A stretch of DNA of 64,000 nucleotides from Nocardioides oceani (GTDB lineage: Bacteria; Actinomycetota; Actinomycetes; Propionibacteriales; Nocardioidaceae): contig NZ_JAUHJQ010000002.1 in NCBI RefSeq assembly GCF_030412965.1, forward strand, positions 739,979-803,978, read 5' to 3'. Shown in pieces: positions 27,168 through 34,920 of this stretch (its first letter is position 1; every line of letters begins with the position of its first letter). The position numbers and the translations under genes were made by a program. A model generated the notes under the pieces. The model did no database searches. It saw only the letters and a list, made by a program, of their open reading frames with translations, and was not told the origin of the DNA.

Positions 27168-27643
27168 CAGGTGAGGACGACCCCCACGCCCCAGACGACG
27201 GCGGCCGCGAGCGCCGCGAGGAGCTCGATGAGGATGCTGAGGCCGGCGGCGCGCAGCGCGTGCCTGGTGGAGGGCCAGGCGGCTGCGGCGCCGACCCGGC
27301 GGTGCTCGGCGAGGTAGACGCCCAGCACGAAGCCGAGCAGCAGCCCGACGACCGGGACGACGAAGAACCCGACCACCCCGAGGAGCCCGCCGACCGCCAG
27401 CGTCGAGCCGGGGATGCCGGCGTCCTTGAGGCGACGGCCCGGGACGGCGTACTTGACGACCGCGCCGAGCGCGAGCAGCGCGGCCACGACCGCGAGGACG
27501 GTCCAGGCGGTCCCGCCGCCCACCTGCACGGCCCAGACCAGCACCGCGCCGAGCACCAGGAGGGTGCCGGGGAGGACGGGGACCAGCACTCCGACGACGC
27601 CGACCGCGATCGCGACGGCGACCAGGACCTCGAGCAGGCTCAC
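27167..27643 (-). CDS. DUF456 family membrane protein
   Basis: Small 158-aa membrane protein with four or five hydrophobic segments. It starts VSLLEVLVAVAIAVGVVGVL and contains the DUF456 signature VLPGTLLVL and the Gly-rich GGLLGVVGFFVVPVVGLLLG. The GTG at 27643 has GGGAGGG upstream and is preferred over the upstream GTG at 27703, which adds Trp/Arg-rich non-membrane residues. Function of the family is not established. It is the first gene of a pair with the EamA transporter. Confidence 0.82.
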   Translation of the reverse strand: MSLLEVLVAVAIAVGVVGVLVPVLPGTLLVLGAVLVWAVQVGGGTAWTVLAVVAALLALGAVVKYAVPGRRLKDAGIPGSTLAVGGLLGVVGFFVVPVVGLLLGFVLGVYLAEHRRVGAAAAWPSTRHALRAAGLSILIELLAALAAAVVWGVGVVLT

Positions 27644-27748
27644 CGGGCAACCCTCCCACGCCGGCCAACGTGGCCACCCGCGTCGCCACTGGTCCGCGTC
27701 CACGGCGCGACGTGGGCTTGGCCCGCCCGGTCTCTCGCGCGCTCGGGG

Positions 27749-27820
27749 GTGTTCAGCGACCCTGCGGTCGCTTCACACGCGTTCTGCCGCATGTGCAGCG
27801 TCCCGGTGGTCGCTTGACAC
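27749..27820 (-). repeat. 72-bp palindromic intergenic repeat, copy A
   Basis: Two imperfect inverted arms of 33 bp (27749-27781 and 27788-27820), each with a GCGACC core and a GTGT outer end. It matches copy B (30839-30910) in opposite orientation over nearly its full length, including the central GCAGRA. Confidence 0.8.
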
Positions 27821-27871
27821 AGGTCAGGGGCGCCGAGGATCAGCGGTCGTGGGCCGGCCACGGAAATGACG

Positions 27872-27900
27872 GACGGCCCCGGACGTGGTCCGGGGCCGTC
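27872..27900 (-). terminator. terminator of the DUF7455 gene
   Basis: A perfect 12-bp stem (27872-27883 with 27889-27900) closes a 5-nt loop 23 bp after the minus-strand stop at 27924, followed on that strand by TCATTTCC. Confidence 0.75.
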
Positions 27901-27923
27901 GAGGTCTGGGTGGGCTGGTCTGG

Positions 27924-28154
27924 TCAGCTCTCGTCGTCGGGAGCGACCGCGGAGGTGCCGGAGAGCTTGTGGGTCTCGTCGACGACGTTCGCCGCGATCT
28001 CCTTGAGCTTGTCGCCGTGCTCGCGTGCGTGGTGGGCGCAGAACAGCAGCTCTCCGCCGGTCTGGAGCTCCACACGGAGGTAGGCCTGGGCTCCGCAACG
28101 GTCGCAGCGGTCCGCAGCCGTCAGCGGGGCGCTGGGTGCAACGGTGGTGGTCAC
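27924..28154 (-). CDS. DUF7455 family small zinc-ribbon-like protein
   Basis: 76-aa soluble protein with the paired motif RCDRCGAQAYLRV (CxxC) and LLFCAHHAREH (CxxH-type ligands), a small metal-binding fold, followed by a helical acidic tail. This matches the actinobacterial DUF7455 family commonly found near sigma factor and topoisomerase genes. The GTG at 28154 has GAAATGAGG upstream. It is divergent from parE and followed by a terminator. Confidence 0.85.
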   Translation of the reverse strand: MTTTVAPSAPLTAADRCDRCGAQAYLRVELQTGGELLFCAHHAREHGDKLKEIAANVVDETHKLSGTSAVAPDDES

Positions 28155-28632
28155 ATCGGCCTCATTTCTTGTGTCTCGGTGTCTTGCTCAACGTAGAGGC
28201 GGGGCCAAGGATTCCCGCGGCCACGTGGTGCCCGACACGTCGATCTCATCACGGACAGTGTTGCCCGATCGCGGGGTTTCCATGCCCCGGACGGTGCTGT
28301 CCGGACCACGTTCACCCGTTGAGGGGGTAACGACTGGTCCTACGAAGTGTGACGCGGTGCGGGTCGTCCCGGTGCCGGAACCACCCACCCGAGGTGGATC
28401 GTGTCCGCATCGTGACGTCCCGCGTGCTGGGCGGGTGCTGCTGTGCTGCGCGTGCGTGGTGCGTGTGCGTGGTGCGTGTGCTGGTCGTGCTGCGGCTCAC
28501 CGTAGTGGTGGCCGGACCGGGCGTGGCTGCGTGGGCCCGCGGCGTGTCGTAGGTAGATTCGGAGCCGCACCGCCGACGGATCGCCCGGGACGTACCGGGC
28601 GCCTCTCACCGCCCCACCGCAGGAGCCCCACG
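28155..28632. other. divergent intergenic region upstream of parE
   Basis: No gene is supported in these 478 bases. A 13-bp direct repeat GCGTGGTGCGTGT occurs twice in tandem at 28454-28479. A -10-like TAGATT lies at 28554-28559, and an AGGAG ribosome site at 28621-28625 stands before the parE coding start. Several short open frames here are Cys/Arg/Val-rich and unconvincing. Confidence 0.5.
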
Positions 28633-30696
28633 ATCGCCGAGAACACCTACAACGCCGCGCACCTCCTGGTCCTCGAGGGCCTCGAGGCGGTCCGCAAGCG
28701 CCCGGGGATGTACATCGGCTCGACCGACACCCGCGGACTCATGCACTGCCTATGGGAGATCATCGACAACGGCGTCGACGAGGCCCTCGGCGGCCACGCG
28801 GCCCGCGTCGAGATCACCCTGCACCCCGACGGGTCGGCCGAGGTCCACGACGACGGGCGCGGCATCCCGACCGACAAGGAGCCGAAGACCGGCCTTCCGG
28901 GCGTGGAGGTCGTGGCGACCAAGCTCCACGCCGGCGGCAAGTTCGGCGGCGGGTCGTACGTCGCCACCGGCGGCCTCCACGGCGTCGGCCTGTCGGTGGT
29001 CAACGCGCTGTCGACGCGGATGGACATCGACGTCGAGCGGACCCCGGCGGTCCAGGGCATCTCGTTCCGCCGCGGCGTCCCCGGCGTCTTCACCGGCGAG
29101 GGCCCGGCGGCCGACTTCGAGGCGCGGTCCGGGCTGACCCGCAAGGGCGGCCGGGTCGCCAAGGGCCGCACGGGCACGCGGATCCGGTTCTGGCCGGACC
29201 GGCAGATCTTCACCAAGGACGCCGGCTTCGTCTACGACGAGCTGGTGACCCGGGCGCGGCAGACGTCGTTCATCGTGCCGGGCCTGGAGCTGGTCATCCG
29301 CGACATGCGGGGGCCGGAGCTGGTGGAGGAGAAGTTCCGCCACGACGGCGGCATCACCGAGTTCACCGACTTCCTCGCCAGCGACGAGCCGGTCACCGAC
29401 GTGCTGCGCCTGCAGGGCTCGGGCACGTTCACCGAGACCGTGCCGCTGCTCGACGACAAGGGCCACATGACCCCGCAGGAGGTCGAGCGGGAGCTGGCCG
29501 TCGACGTCGCCGTGCGGTGGGGCACCGGCTACGACACGGAGGTCCGCTCGTTCGTTAACGTGATCGCGACGCCGAAGGGCGGCACCCACGTCGGCGGCTT
29601 CGAGCAGGCCGTCACGCGCACCTTCAACGACGCGATGAAGGCCGCCAAGGTCCTCAAGGTCAACGACGACGACGTCACCAAGGACGACGTCCTCGAGGGG
29701 ATGACCGCGGTCGTCACCGTGCGGCTCGCCGAGCCGCAGTTCGAGGGCCAGACCAAGGAGATCCTCGGCACGCCGGCGGCGCGCACCGTCGTACGCCGCG
29801 TGGTCGCCGCCGAGCTCAAGGACTTCCTCACCTCGACCAAGCGCCAGGAGAAGGCGCAGGCCAAGCTGGTGATGGAGAAGGTCGCCGGTGCGGCCAAGAC
29901 CCGCATCGCCGCGCGCCAGCACAAGGAGACCCAGCGGCGCAAGAACGCCCTGGAGTCCTCGGCGCTGCCCTCGAAGCTCGCCGACTGCCGGGCCACCGAC
30001 AACGACCGCACCGAGCTGTTCATCGTCGAGGGTGACTCCGCGCTCGGCACGGCCAAGCTCGCGCGCAACTCGGAGTTCCAGGCGCTGCTCCCGATCCGCG
30101 GCAAGATCCTCAACGTCCAGAAGGCCTCGGTCGGCGACATGCTGAAGAACGCCGAGTGCGCCTCGATCATCCAGGTCGTCGGCGCGGGCTCGGGGCGCAC
30201 CTTCGACCTCGACGCCCGTCGCTACGGCCGGATCATCTTCATGGCCGACGCGGACTCCGACGGCGCGCACATCCGCTGCCTGCTGGCGACACTGTTCTTC
30301 AAGTACATGCCCGACCTGATCCGCGAGGGCCGGGTCTACTCCGCCGTCCCGCCGCTGCACCGCATCGAGATCTCCAACCCGCGCAAGGGCCAGGACAAGT
30401 ACGTCTATACCTACTCCGACGACCAGCTGCAGCGGAAGCTCGCCGAGCTGAAGAAGAAGAACGTGAAGTGGAAGGACCCGGTCCAGCGGTACAAGGGTCT
30501 CGGTGAGATGGACGCCGACCAGCTGGCCGAGACCACCATGGACCCCCGCCGCCGCACGCTGCGGCGGATCACCGTCGACGACGCCGACGCCGCGGCCAAC
30601 GTCTTCGAGCTGCTCATGGGCTCCGACGTCGCGCCGCGCAAGGAGTTCATCGTCCAGGGCGCCTACGAGGTCGACGTCGAGGCGCTCGACGCCTGA
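28633..30696 (+). CDS. parE: DNA topoisomerase IV / gyrase-like subunit B
   Basis: ATPase and TOPRIM subunit of a type IIA topoisomerase. The 687-aa product has the GHKL ATPase domain (WEIIDNGVDEALGGHA, DDGRGIPTD, GGLHGVGLSVVNALS), the transducer domain, then the TOPRIM motifs EGDSA (Glu466) and DADSDG (Asp539/541). No ATG, GTG or TTG stands at the conserved N terminus: AGGAG is followed after 7 nt by ATC GCC GAG AAC. Initiation at ATC (or the preceding ACG) is proposed; the nearest in-frame canonical start, GTG 28531, would add 34 Arg/Pro-rich residues across the probable promoter. The partner parC is encoded at 37441. Confidence 0.93.
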   Translation: MAENTYNAAHLLVLEGLEAVRKRPGMYIGSTDTRGLMHCLWEIIDNGVDEALGGHAARVEITLHPDGSAEVHDDGRGIPTDKEPKTGLPGVEVVATKLHAGGKFGGGSYVATGGLHGVGLSVVNALSTRMDIDVERTPAVQGISFRRGVPGVFTGEGPAADFEARSGLTRKGGRVAKGRTGTRIRFWPDRQIFTKDAGFVYDELVTRARQTSFIVPGLELVIRDMRGPELVEEKFRHDGGITEFTDFLASDEPVTDVLRLQGSGTFTETVPLLDDKGHMTPQEVERELAVDVAVRWGTGYDTEVRSFVNVIATPKGGTHVGGFEQAVTRTFNDAMKAAKVLKVNDDDVTKDDVLEGMTAVVTVRLAEPQFEGQTKEILGTPAARTVVRRVVAAELKDFLTSTKRQEKAQAKLVMEKVAGAAKTRIAARQHKETQRRKNALESSALPSKLADCRATDNDRTELFIVEGDSALGTAKLARNSEFQALLPIRGKILNVQKASVGDMLKNAECASIIQVVGAGSGRTFDLDARRYGRIIFMADADSDGAHIRCLLATLFFKYMPDLIREGRVYSAVPPLHRIEISNPRKGQDKYVYTYSDDQLQRKLAELKKKNVKWKDPVQRYKGLGEMDADQLAETTMDPRRRTLRRITVDDADAAANVFELLMGSDVAPRKEFIVQGAYEVDVEALDA

Positions 30697-30838
30697 GCAC
30701 GCCGTCCGGTCGGTCGCGGGGGCCCGGACACCCGTAAGGGCCGACCCCCGGGCCGACTCCTCGTCGGTCGCCACTCGCGTGACCTCCGGCTGCGCAGAGC
30801 GGTGCGGATGGGCGGCTGATCCCGGTGCGCGTCGGCCT

Positions 30839-30910
30839 GTGTTCAGCGACCATCTCGTCGCTCCACACGCGGCAGGACGCGTGTGAAGCGACACCAGGGT
30901 CGCTGAACAC
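30839..30910 (+). repeat. 72-bp palindromic intergenic repeat, copy B
   Basis: Arms 30839-30871 and 30878-30910 pair as an imperfect 33-bp stem around GCAGGA. The outer ends are identical (GTGTTCAGCGACC), and each arm ends internally in CACACGCG. Confidence 0.85.
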
Positions 30911-30940
30911 CCCGCGGCTGACCCGGGGCTCGGCGGCGGG

Positions 30941-30972
30941 TCTTCAGCGACCACCTGGTCGCTCCACACGCG
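30941..30972 (+). repeat. half copy of the palindromic repeat
   Basis: Matches the left arm of copy B (TTCAGCGACC, then GTCGCTCCACACGCG) 30 bp further on. The right arm is missing, so it looks like a truncated or solo arm. Confidence 0.75.
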
Positions 30973-31033
30973 ACGGTGTGACCGGCGCGGACGGGCAGGT
31001 GTCGCGGGGGAGCGGCGGGGGTAGGTCGTCGGC

Positions 31034-31258
31034 ATGAGCCACCGTCTCGCCCGCGCCCTGGGCGCCTCGCTGCTGCTGTCCGGCTTCCTCACGCTCGTGG
31101 TCGCGCTGGTGTGCCACGTGGCCGGTGGGCCGGAGGGGACCCACGCGAGCGCGGTGTGGGTGCTGGCGACGCTGGGCCTGCTGCTGATCGGCAACTCGCT
31201 GGTCGTCCTCGTCGTGGAGTCGCAGGTCCGCGCGCAGCACGAGCCCAGCGCCGGCTGA
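31034..31258 (+). CDS. small two-span membrane protein, 74 aa
   Basis: Two hydrophobic helices (LGASLLLSGFLTLVVALVC and VWVLATLGLLLIGNSLVVLV) are separated by a short polar loop and followed by a charged tail. The family is not recognised. The ATG at 31034 is preceded by TAGGTC, a possible -10, with no clear ribosome site, so it may be leaderless. It converges on the oxidoreductase gene. Confidence 0.65.
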   Translation: MSHRLARALGASLLLSGFLTLVVALVCHVAGGPEGTHASAVWVLATLGLLLIGNSLVVLVVESQVRAQHEPSAG

Positions 31259-31275
31259 GCAGCCGGAACCCGGGC

Positions 31276-31947
31276 TCAGGCGGCGACGTCGGCCGGGCCG
31301 TCGCCCGCCACGCCCGGCACGGCCGGTACGGCGGGCACGGACGGCAGCAGCTTGTTGCGGCTGGGGGTGCGTCGTGCGTCGGTGCGCCCGAGGTCGGCGA
31401 CCTGCTGCAGCCAGGCCTCCCGCTGCTCCGGTGAGCTGCCGTGGACCTGGCCGATCCGGGTGGCGCGCACCGGCTTGAGGCCGCAGAAGCGCAGCGTGCT
31501 GCGACGCAGCTGACGCACGGCGCTGTCGCCCATGAGGGCCCGCAGCCACCAACCGGGGGAGTCGGTCGTGACGACGACCCGCGCGGACCGGCCGGCGAGG
31601 AGCCCCTGGGGCAGCCCGTTGTCGCGGTAGCGGTAGGCCCAGCCGCGCTCGAGCGCGCGATCGAGGAAGCCCTTGAGCAGCGCGGGGACCGAGCCCCACC
31701 AGACCGGGGCGACGACGACCACGTGGTCGGCCGCGACGAGCGCCGCCCGAGCGCGGAGCAGGTCCGGCTCGACCGGCTGGTCGGCGTGGAGCCCGCGGCG
31801 CAGGTGGACGTCGAAGTCGAGGTCGCGGAGCGTCAGCAGCTCCACCTCGGCTCCGCCGGCGCGGGCGCCGTCGGCGTACCGGGCAGCGAGCGCGGCGCAC
31901 AGCGAGCGGTCGTCGGGATGGGCGTCGATCACGAGGGTGCGGGCCAT
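31276..31947 (-). CDS. flavodoxin-fold NAD(P)H oxidoreductase (quinone reductase-like)
   Basis: 223-aa cytosolic flavoprotein of the NQO1/KefF/MdaB type. It starts ARTLVIDAHPDDRSLCAALA (phosphate-binding loop for FMN/FAD) and has the central APVWWGSVPALLKGFLDRA motif that marks the family. The last 30 or so residues are Pro/Val-rich and atypical. The ATG at 31947 is chosen because AAGGAGG ends 6 nt upstream; the GTG at 31950 is too close. It is divergent from a TetR regulator, with matched inverted operators between them, so it is the probable target of that regulator. Confidence 0.85.
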   Translation of the reverse strand: MARTLVIDAHPDDRSLCAALAARYADGARAGGAEVELLTLRDLDFDVHLRRGLHADQPVEPDLLRARAALVAADHVVVVAPVWWGSVPALLKGFLDRALERGWAYRYRDNGLPQGLLAGRSARVVVTTDSPGWWLRALMGDSAVRQLRRSTLRFCGLKPVRATRIGQVHGSSPEQREAWLQQVADLGRTDARRTPSRNKLLPSVPAVPAVPGVAGDGPADVAA

Positions 31948-31959
31948 CACGGGCCTCCT

Positions 31960-32020
31960 TCTTGACGGTGTAAAGATTGGGGTGCAGCCAGCCTGCGGTA
32001 CGATCTTTCGCGTGTCAAGA
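31960..32020. promoter_or_regulatory. paired inverted operators between the oxidoreductase and TetR genes
   Basis: Two 20-bp copies of TCTTGAC-N5-AAAGATNG face each other (31960-31979 and, inverted, 32001-32020), 21 bp apart. Each is itself a partial palindrome of the form TCTT..AAGA. The second covers the GTG start of the TetR gene, which predicts autorepression. Confidence 0.6.
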
Positions 32021-32593
32021 TCTTCGTCCGGCTACCACCACGGCGACCTGCGGCGTGCCCTCGTCGAGGCCGGGTCGGCGCTGCTCGAGGAGCAGCCGCC
32101 CGCGCGGATCAGCCTGCGCGAGGTGGCCCGGAAGGCCGGGGTGAGCCACGCGGCGCCGTACCACCACTTCGGCGACCGCGGCGGCCTGCTCAAGGCGGTC
32201 GGCGACGAGTGCATGCGCGACTTCCTCGACCGGCAGGAGGCCGCCGCGGCCGCGGCGGCCGACCCGGCCGAGCGGCTGGTGGCCCTCGGCGCGGCGTACG
32301 TGTCCTTCGCGGACGAGCGGCCGCACGCGTTCGCCCTCGTCTTCGACCCCGAGCTGTGCCCGCCCGACGACCCGAGCCCGGAGCGCGCACCGCTGATCGC
32401 GCGCAACGAGCAGCTGCTGGCCGAGTGCGTCGCCGCCTGGCTGGAGTACCGGGGGCGCAGCCAGGAGGACCTCGAGGCGCTGGCGGCGGCGCTCTGGGGC
32501 ACCGTGCACGGCCTCGCCGCGCTGGTCGGCGAGGGGCAGCTCGCGCTCGAGCAGGTCGGGCCCGCGCTGCGCGCGCTCGTCCGCCACGGCTGA
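32012..32593 (+). CDS. TetR/AcrR family transcriptional regulator
   Basis: 193-aa repressor-type regulator. The N-terminal helix-turn-helix is ISLREVARKAGVSHAAPYHHFGDRGGLLKAV (in parts at about residues 33-63), and the C-terminal domain has the AAYVSFADERPHAFALVFD block of the WHG/TetR_C_33 type. The GTG at 32012 gives VSRSSSGYHHGDLRRALVEA, the usual start for this subfamily. It probably represses itself and the divergent flavoprotein through the duplicated operators, responding to an electrophile or quinone; the ligand is inferred only. Confidence 0.9.
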   Translation: MSRSSSGYHHGDLRRALVEAGSALLEEQPPARISLREVARKAGVSHAAPYHHFGDRGGLLKAVGDECMRDFLDRQEAAAAAAADPAERLVALGAAYVSFADERPHAFALVFDPELCPPDDPSPERAPLIARNEQLLAECVAAWLEYRGRSQEDLEALAAALWGTVHGLAALVGEGQLALEQVGPALRALVRHG

Positions 32594-32640
32594 GCGGCGA
32601 CGCCGTCGGGAATCATCGCCGACGGACCACCCCTGGCAGC

Positions 32641-34368
32641 ATGGGTCGGGTGCCCGCCCGTCCCCGCCGTACCGCTCGCGCGCTCGTCGCGGCCGTCGCC
32701 GCGGTCGGGCTGGTGGCGGGCTGCACCGACGACGGAGGTACGCCGCCGGGCGACCGACCCGGGGACCGGCCGGCCGCGGAGCAGGCGCCGCCGCCCAGCC
32801 CGTCGGAGCGGCTCGGCCTGGCTCCGGGCTGGGGGCCCACGCGCGCCGAGCTGGACCGCGCCGCCCGGCGGGTGGGCCGGCTCCGGCTGCCCGACCTGGC
32901 CGGCCAGCTCATCGTCGCGAGGTACGCCGGCACGCGGGCGCCCAGCGAGCTGGTGCGCCGGCTCCACCTGGGCGGCGTGGTGGTCTTCGACGAGAACGTG
33001 GCCGGTCCCGAGGCGCTGCGCGGGGCGATGCGCACGCTCCAGCGCGACGCGCGCCGGGGCTGGCCGCTGATGACGGCGGTCGACCAGGAGGGCGGGCTGG
33101 TCGAGCGGGTCGGCGGCGCGGTCACGGCGTACCCCGCCTTCATGGCGGCCGGCGCGGCCGGTGACCGCGGGCTGACCCGCCGGGCCTACCGCGCGCTCGG
33201 CGGCGAGCTGCGGCGCACCGGCCTCAACACCGACCTGGCCCCCGTCGCCGACGTGACGTCGGGGCCGGCGGACCCGGTGATCGGCTCCCGCTCACCGGGG
33301 TCCTCGCCGGCGGCGGTCGCGGCCCAGTCGCTCGCGGCGGCGCGCGGCCTGCGGGAGGCGGGGCTGGTGCCGGTCGTCAAGCACTTCCCGGGCCACGGGT
33401 CGCTGACCACCGACAGCCACGTCGCGCTGCCGGTGCAGACCCGGAGCGTCGCGCAGCTGCGCCGGGTCGACCTGGCGCCGTTCGCGGCGGCGGTCGAGGC
33501 GGGCCTGCCGGCCGTCATGGTCGGGCACATCGCGGTGCAGGCGGTCGACCCGGGCGTGCCGGCCACGCTGTCGCGGCCGGTGGTGCACGGGATGCTGCGC
33601 GAGCGGCTCGGGTTCGGCGGGCTGGTCGTCAGCGACGCCCTGGAGATGGCGGCGGTGCGGGGCCGGCCGGAGCCGGCGGTGCGGTTCCTGGCCGCCGGCG
33701 GCGACGTCGTGCTGATGCCGGCCGACCCGGCCGCGGCGCGGGCCTCGATCGTGCGGGCGGTGCGCCAGGACCGGCTGCCCCGCCGGCGGCTGGAGCAGGC
33801 GGCGGCCCGGATGGTGGCGCTGCTGGAGCACCAGGCCGCGACCGGCGGCGGGGGCGCGGCGCCCGGCTCGGCCGCGGGAGCGGCCCGCCGGCTCTCCGCG
33901 GCCGCGGTCACCGTCGTCGCGGGGCCGTGCTCGGGCCCGCTGAGCAGCGAGCCGGTCGTGCCGCTGGGCAGCAGCGGGTCGGTGGCGGCGTTCCGCTCGG
34001 CCGCCGGCGCGGCCGGCCTGGCGCTGGGCAGCGTCCGCTACGTCAAGCCGCCACGGCCCGAGCGCACCGGCAACAGGCGCAAGGACCGCCGCCGGCTGGC
34101 CGCCTGGCGGCGGATCGAGCCGCGGCAGGTGGTCGAGGGCACGCCGGTGCACCTGATCGGCCCCGGCGGCACCGCTCCCGACGACGGGATCGTCGTCGCC
34201 ACCGACCGGCCGTGGGTGCTGGGCACCTCTACGGCGCCGGTGCGGGTGGCGACGTACGGCTCCGGTCCGAGCGCGATGGGCGCGCTCGTCGCGGTGCTGA
34301 CGGGTGAGGCGCGAGCGCCCGGCCGGCTGCCGGTGCAGGTCAGCGGCGTCGAGCGCCCCGGCTGCTGA
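32641..34368 (+). CDS. glycoside hydrolase family 3 lipoprotein with C-terminal extension
   Basis: 575-aa lipid-anchored NagZ-like hydrolase. A lipobox VAGC (Cys28) is followed by a Pro-rich linker and the GH3 barrel with TAVDQEGG, KHFPGHGSLTTDSH and VSDALEMAAV (nucleophile Asp). About 190 residues after the barrel, including a basic segment RTGNRRKDRRRLAAWRR, form a second domain resembling the GH3 C-terminal alpha/beta layer; the paralogue at 9045 lacks it. The ATG at 32641 or the GTG at 32650 could start it. Muropeptide trimming is inferred from the family. Confidence 0.88.
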   Translation: MGRVPARPRRTARALVAAVAAVGLVAGCTDDGGTPPGDRPGDRPAAEQAPPPSPSERLGLAPGWGPTRAELDRAARRVGRLRLPDLAGQLIVARYAGTRAPSELVRRLHLGGVVVFDENVAGPEALRGAMRTLQRDARRGWPLMTAVDQEGGLVERVGGAVTAYPAFMAAGAAGDRGLTRRAYRALGGELRRTGLNTDLAPVADVTSGPADPVIGSRSPGSSPAAVAAQSLAAARGLREAGLVPVVKHFPGHGSLTTDSHVALPVQTRSVAQLRRVDLAPFAAAVEAGLPAVMVGHIAVQAVDPGVPATLSRPVVHGMLRERLGFGGLVVSDALEMAAVRGRPEPAVRFLAAGGDVVLMPADPAAARASIVRAVRQDRLPRRRLEQAAARMVALLEHQAATGGGGAAPGSAAGAARRLSAAAVTVVAGPCSGPLSSEPVVPLGSSGSVAAFRSAAGAAGLALGSVRYVKPPRPERTGNRRKDRRRLAAWRRIEPRQVVEGTPVHLIGPGGTAPDDGIVVATDRPWVLGTSTAPVRVATYGSGPSAMGALVAVLTGEARAPGRLPVQVSGVERPGC

Positions 34369-34381
34369 CCGGCTGCTGACC
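34360..34381. repeat. 11-bp tandem duplication across a stop codon
   Basis: Two adjacent copies of GGCTGCTGACC. The TGA of the GH3 gene (34366-34368) lies in the first unit. Confidence 0.8.
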
Positions 34382-34398
34382 GGCCGCGAGGGCCCGGC

Positions 34399-34899
34399 TC
34401 AGACGACGCGCTCGAGCAGCCCGCTGTCGACGTCGTAGATGAAGCCGCCGATCTTCACCGAGTCCGGGACGAGCGGGTGGCTGCTCACCTTGTGCACGTC
34501 GTCGGCGAGCGTCGCGCGCTGGTCGGTGACCACCGGGAACGGCTGCCAGGTGGCGTCCTGGCCGGCGGAGGCGCCGACCCGCTCGCGCAGCTCGTCCTCG
34601 GTGCTGGAGGCGACGGCGCAGCGGGTGTGGGGGACCACCAGGATCCGCTCCACGTTGAGCAGGTGCACCCCGAGGACGAGTGCCTCGAGGGCCTGCGGGG
34701 TGACCCGGCCGCCGGGGTTGCGGAAGATCTTGGCGTCGCCCGGCTTGAGCCCGAGCATGCCGAGCGGGTCGATGCGCGAGTCCATGCAGGTCACGATGGC
34801 GACGCCCGCGTGGGCGACGCCGTCGAAGCCGGCGAGGTCGAAGGTCTCCGCGAAACGCTGGTTCGCGGCGAGCAGGTCGTCGAAGTCCGAGTCAGCCAC
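34399..34899 (-). CDS. beta-class carbonic anhydrase
   Basis: Zinc enzyme interconverting CO2 and bicarbonate in the cytosol; 166 aa. The ligands are present: CMDSR (Cys38, with the Asp40-Arg42 dyad) and HTRC (His91, Cys94). The segment DAKIFRNPGGRVT is diagnostic for the beta class. Length is typical of short actinobacterial enzymes. The GTG at 34899 has TAACTT 7 nt upstream and no ribosome site, so it is probably leaderless. It could supply or buffer bicarbonate, including CO2 from urease, but there is no direct linkage. Confidence 0.93.
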   Translation of the reverse strand: MADSDFDDLLAANQRFAETFDLAGFDGVAHAGVAIVTCMDSRIDPLGMLGLKPGDAKIFRNPGGRVTPQALEALVLGVHLLNVERILVVPHTRCAVASSTEDELRERVGASAGQDATWQPFPVVTDQRATLADDVHKVSSHPLVPDSVKIGGFIYDVDSGLLERVV

Positions 34900-34906
34900 G
34901 GAGCAG

Positions 34907-34912
34907 AAGTTA
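34907..34912 (-). promoter_or_regulatory. -10 element of the carbonic anhydrase gene, probably leaderless
   Basis: TAACTT on the minus strand ends 7 nt before the GTG at 34899. Confidence 0.45.
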
Positions 34913-34920
34913 GCGGACGC

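Larger units (their letters stand above)
30697..31033. other. intergenic region with palindromic repeats after parE
   Basis: No gene is supported in these 337 bases. They contain a full copy (30839-30910) and a half copy (30941-30972) of the palindromic repeat also found at 27749. The TAGGTC hexamer at 31022-31027 ends 6 nt before the next start codon. Confidence 0.6.

Noticed and set aside
28349..28552. Small plus-strand frame upstream of parE, rich in Cys and Val
   Set aside because: It derives from a GCGTGGTGCGTGT repeat and lacks a ribosome site; no similarity to known small proteins is apparent.
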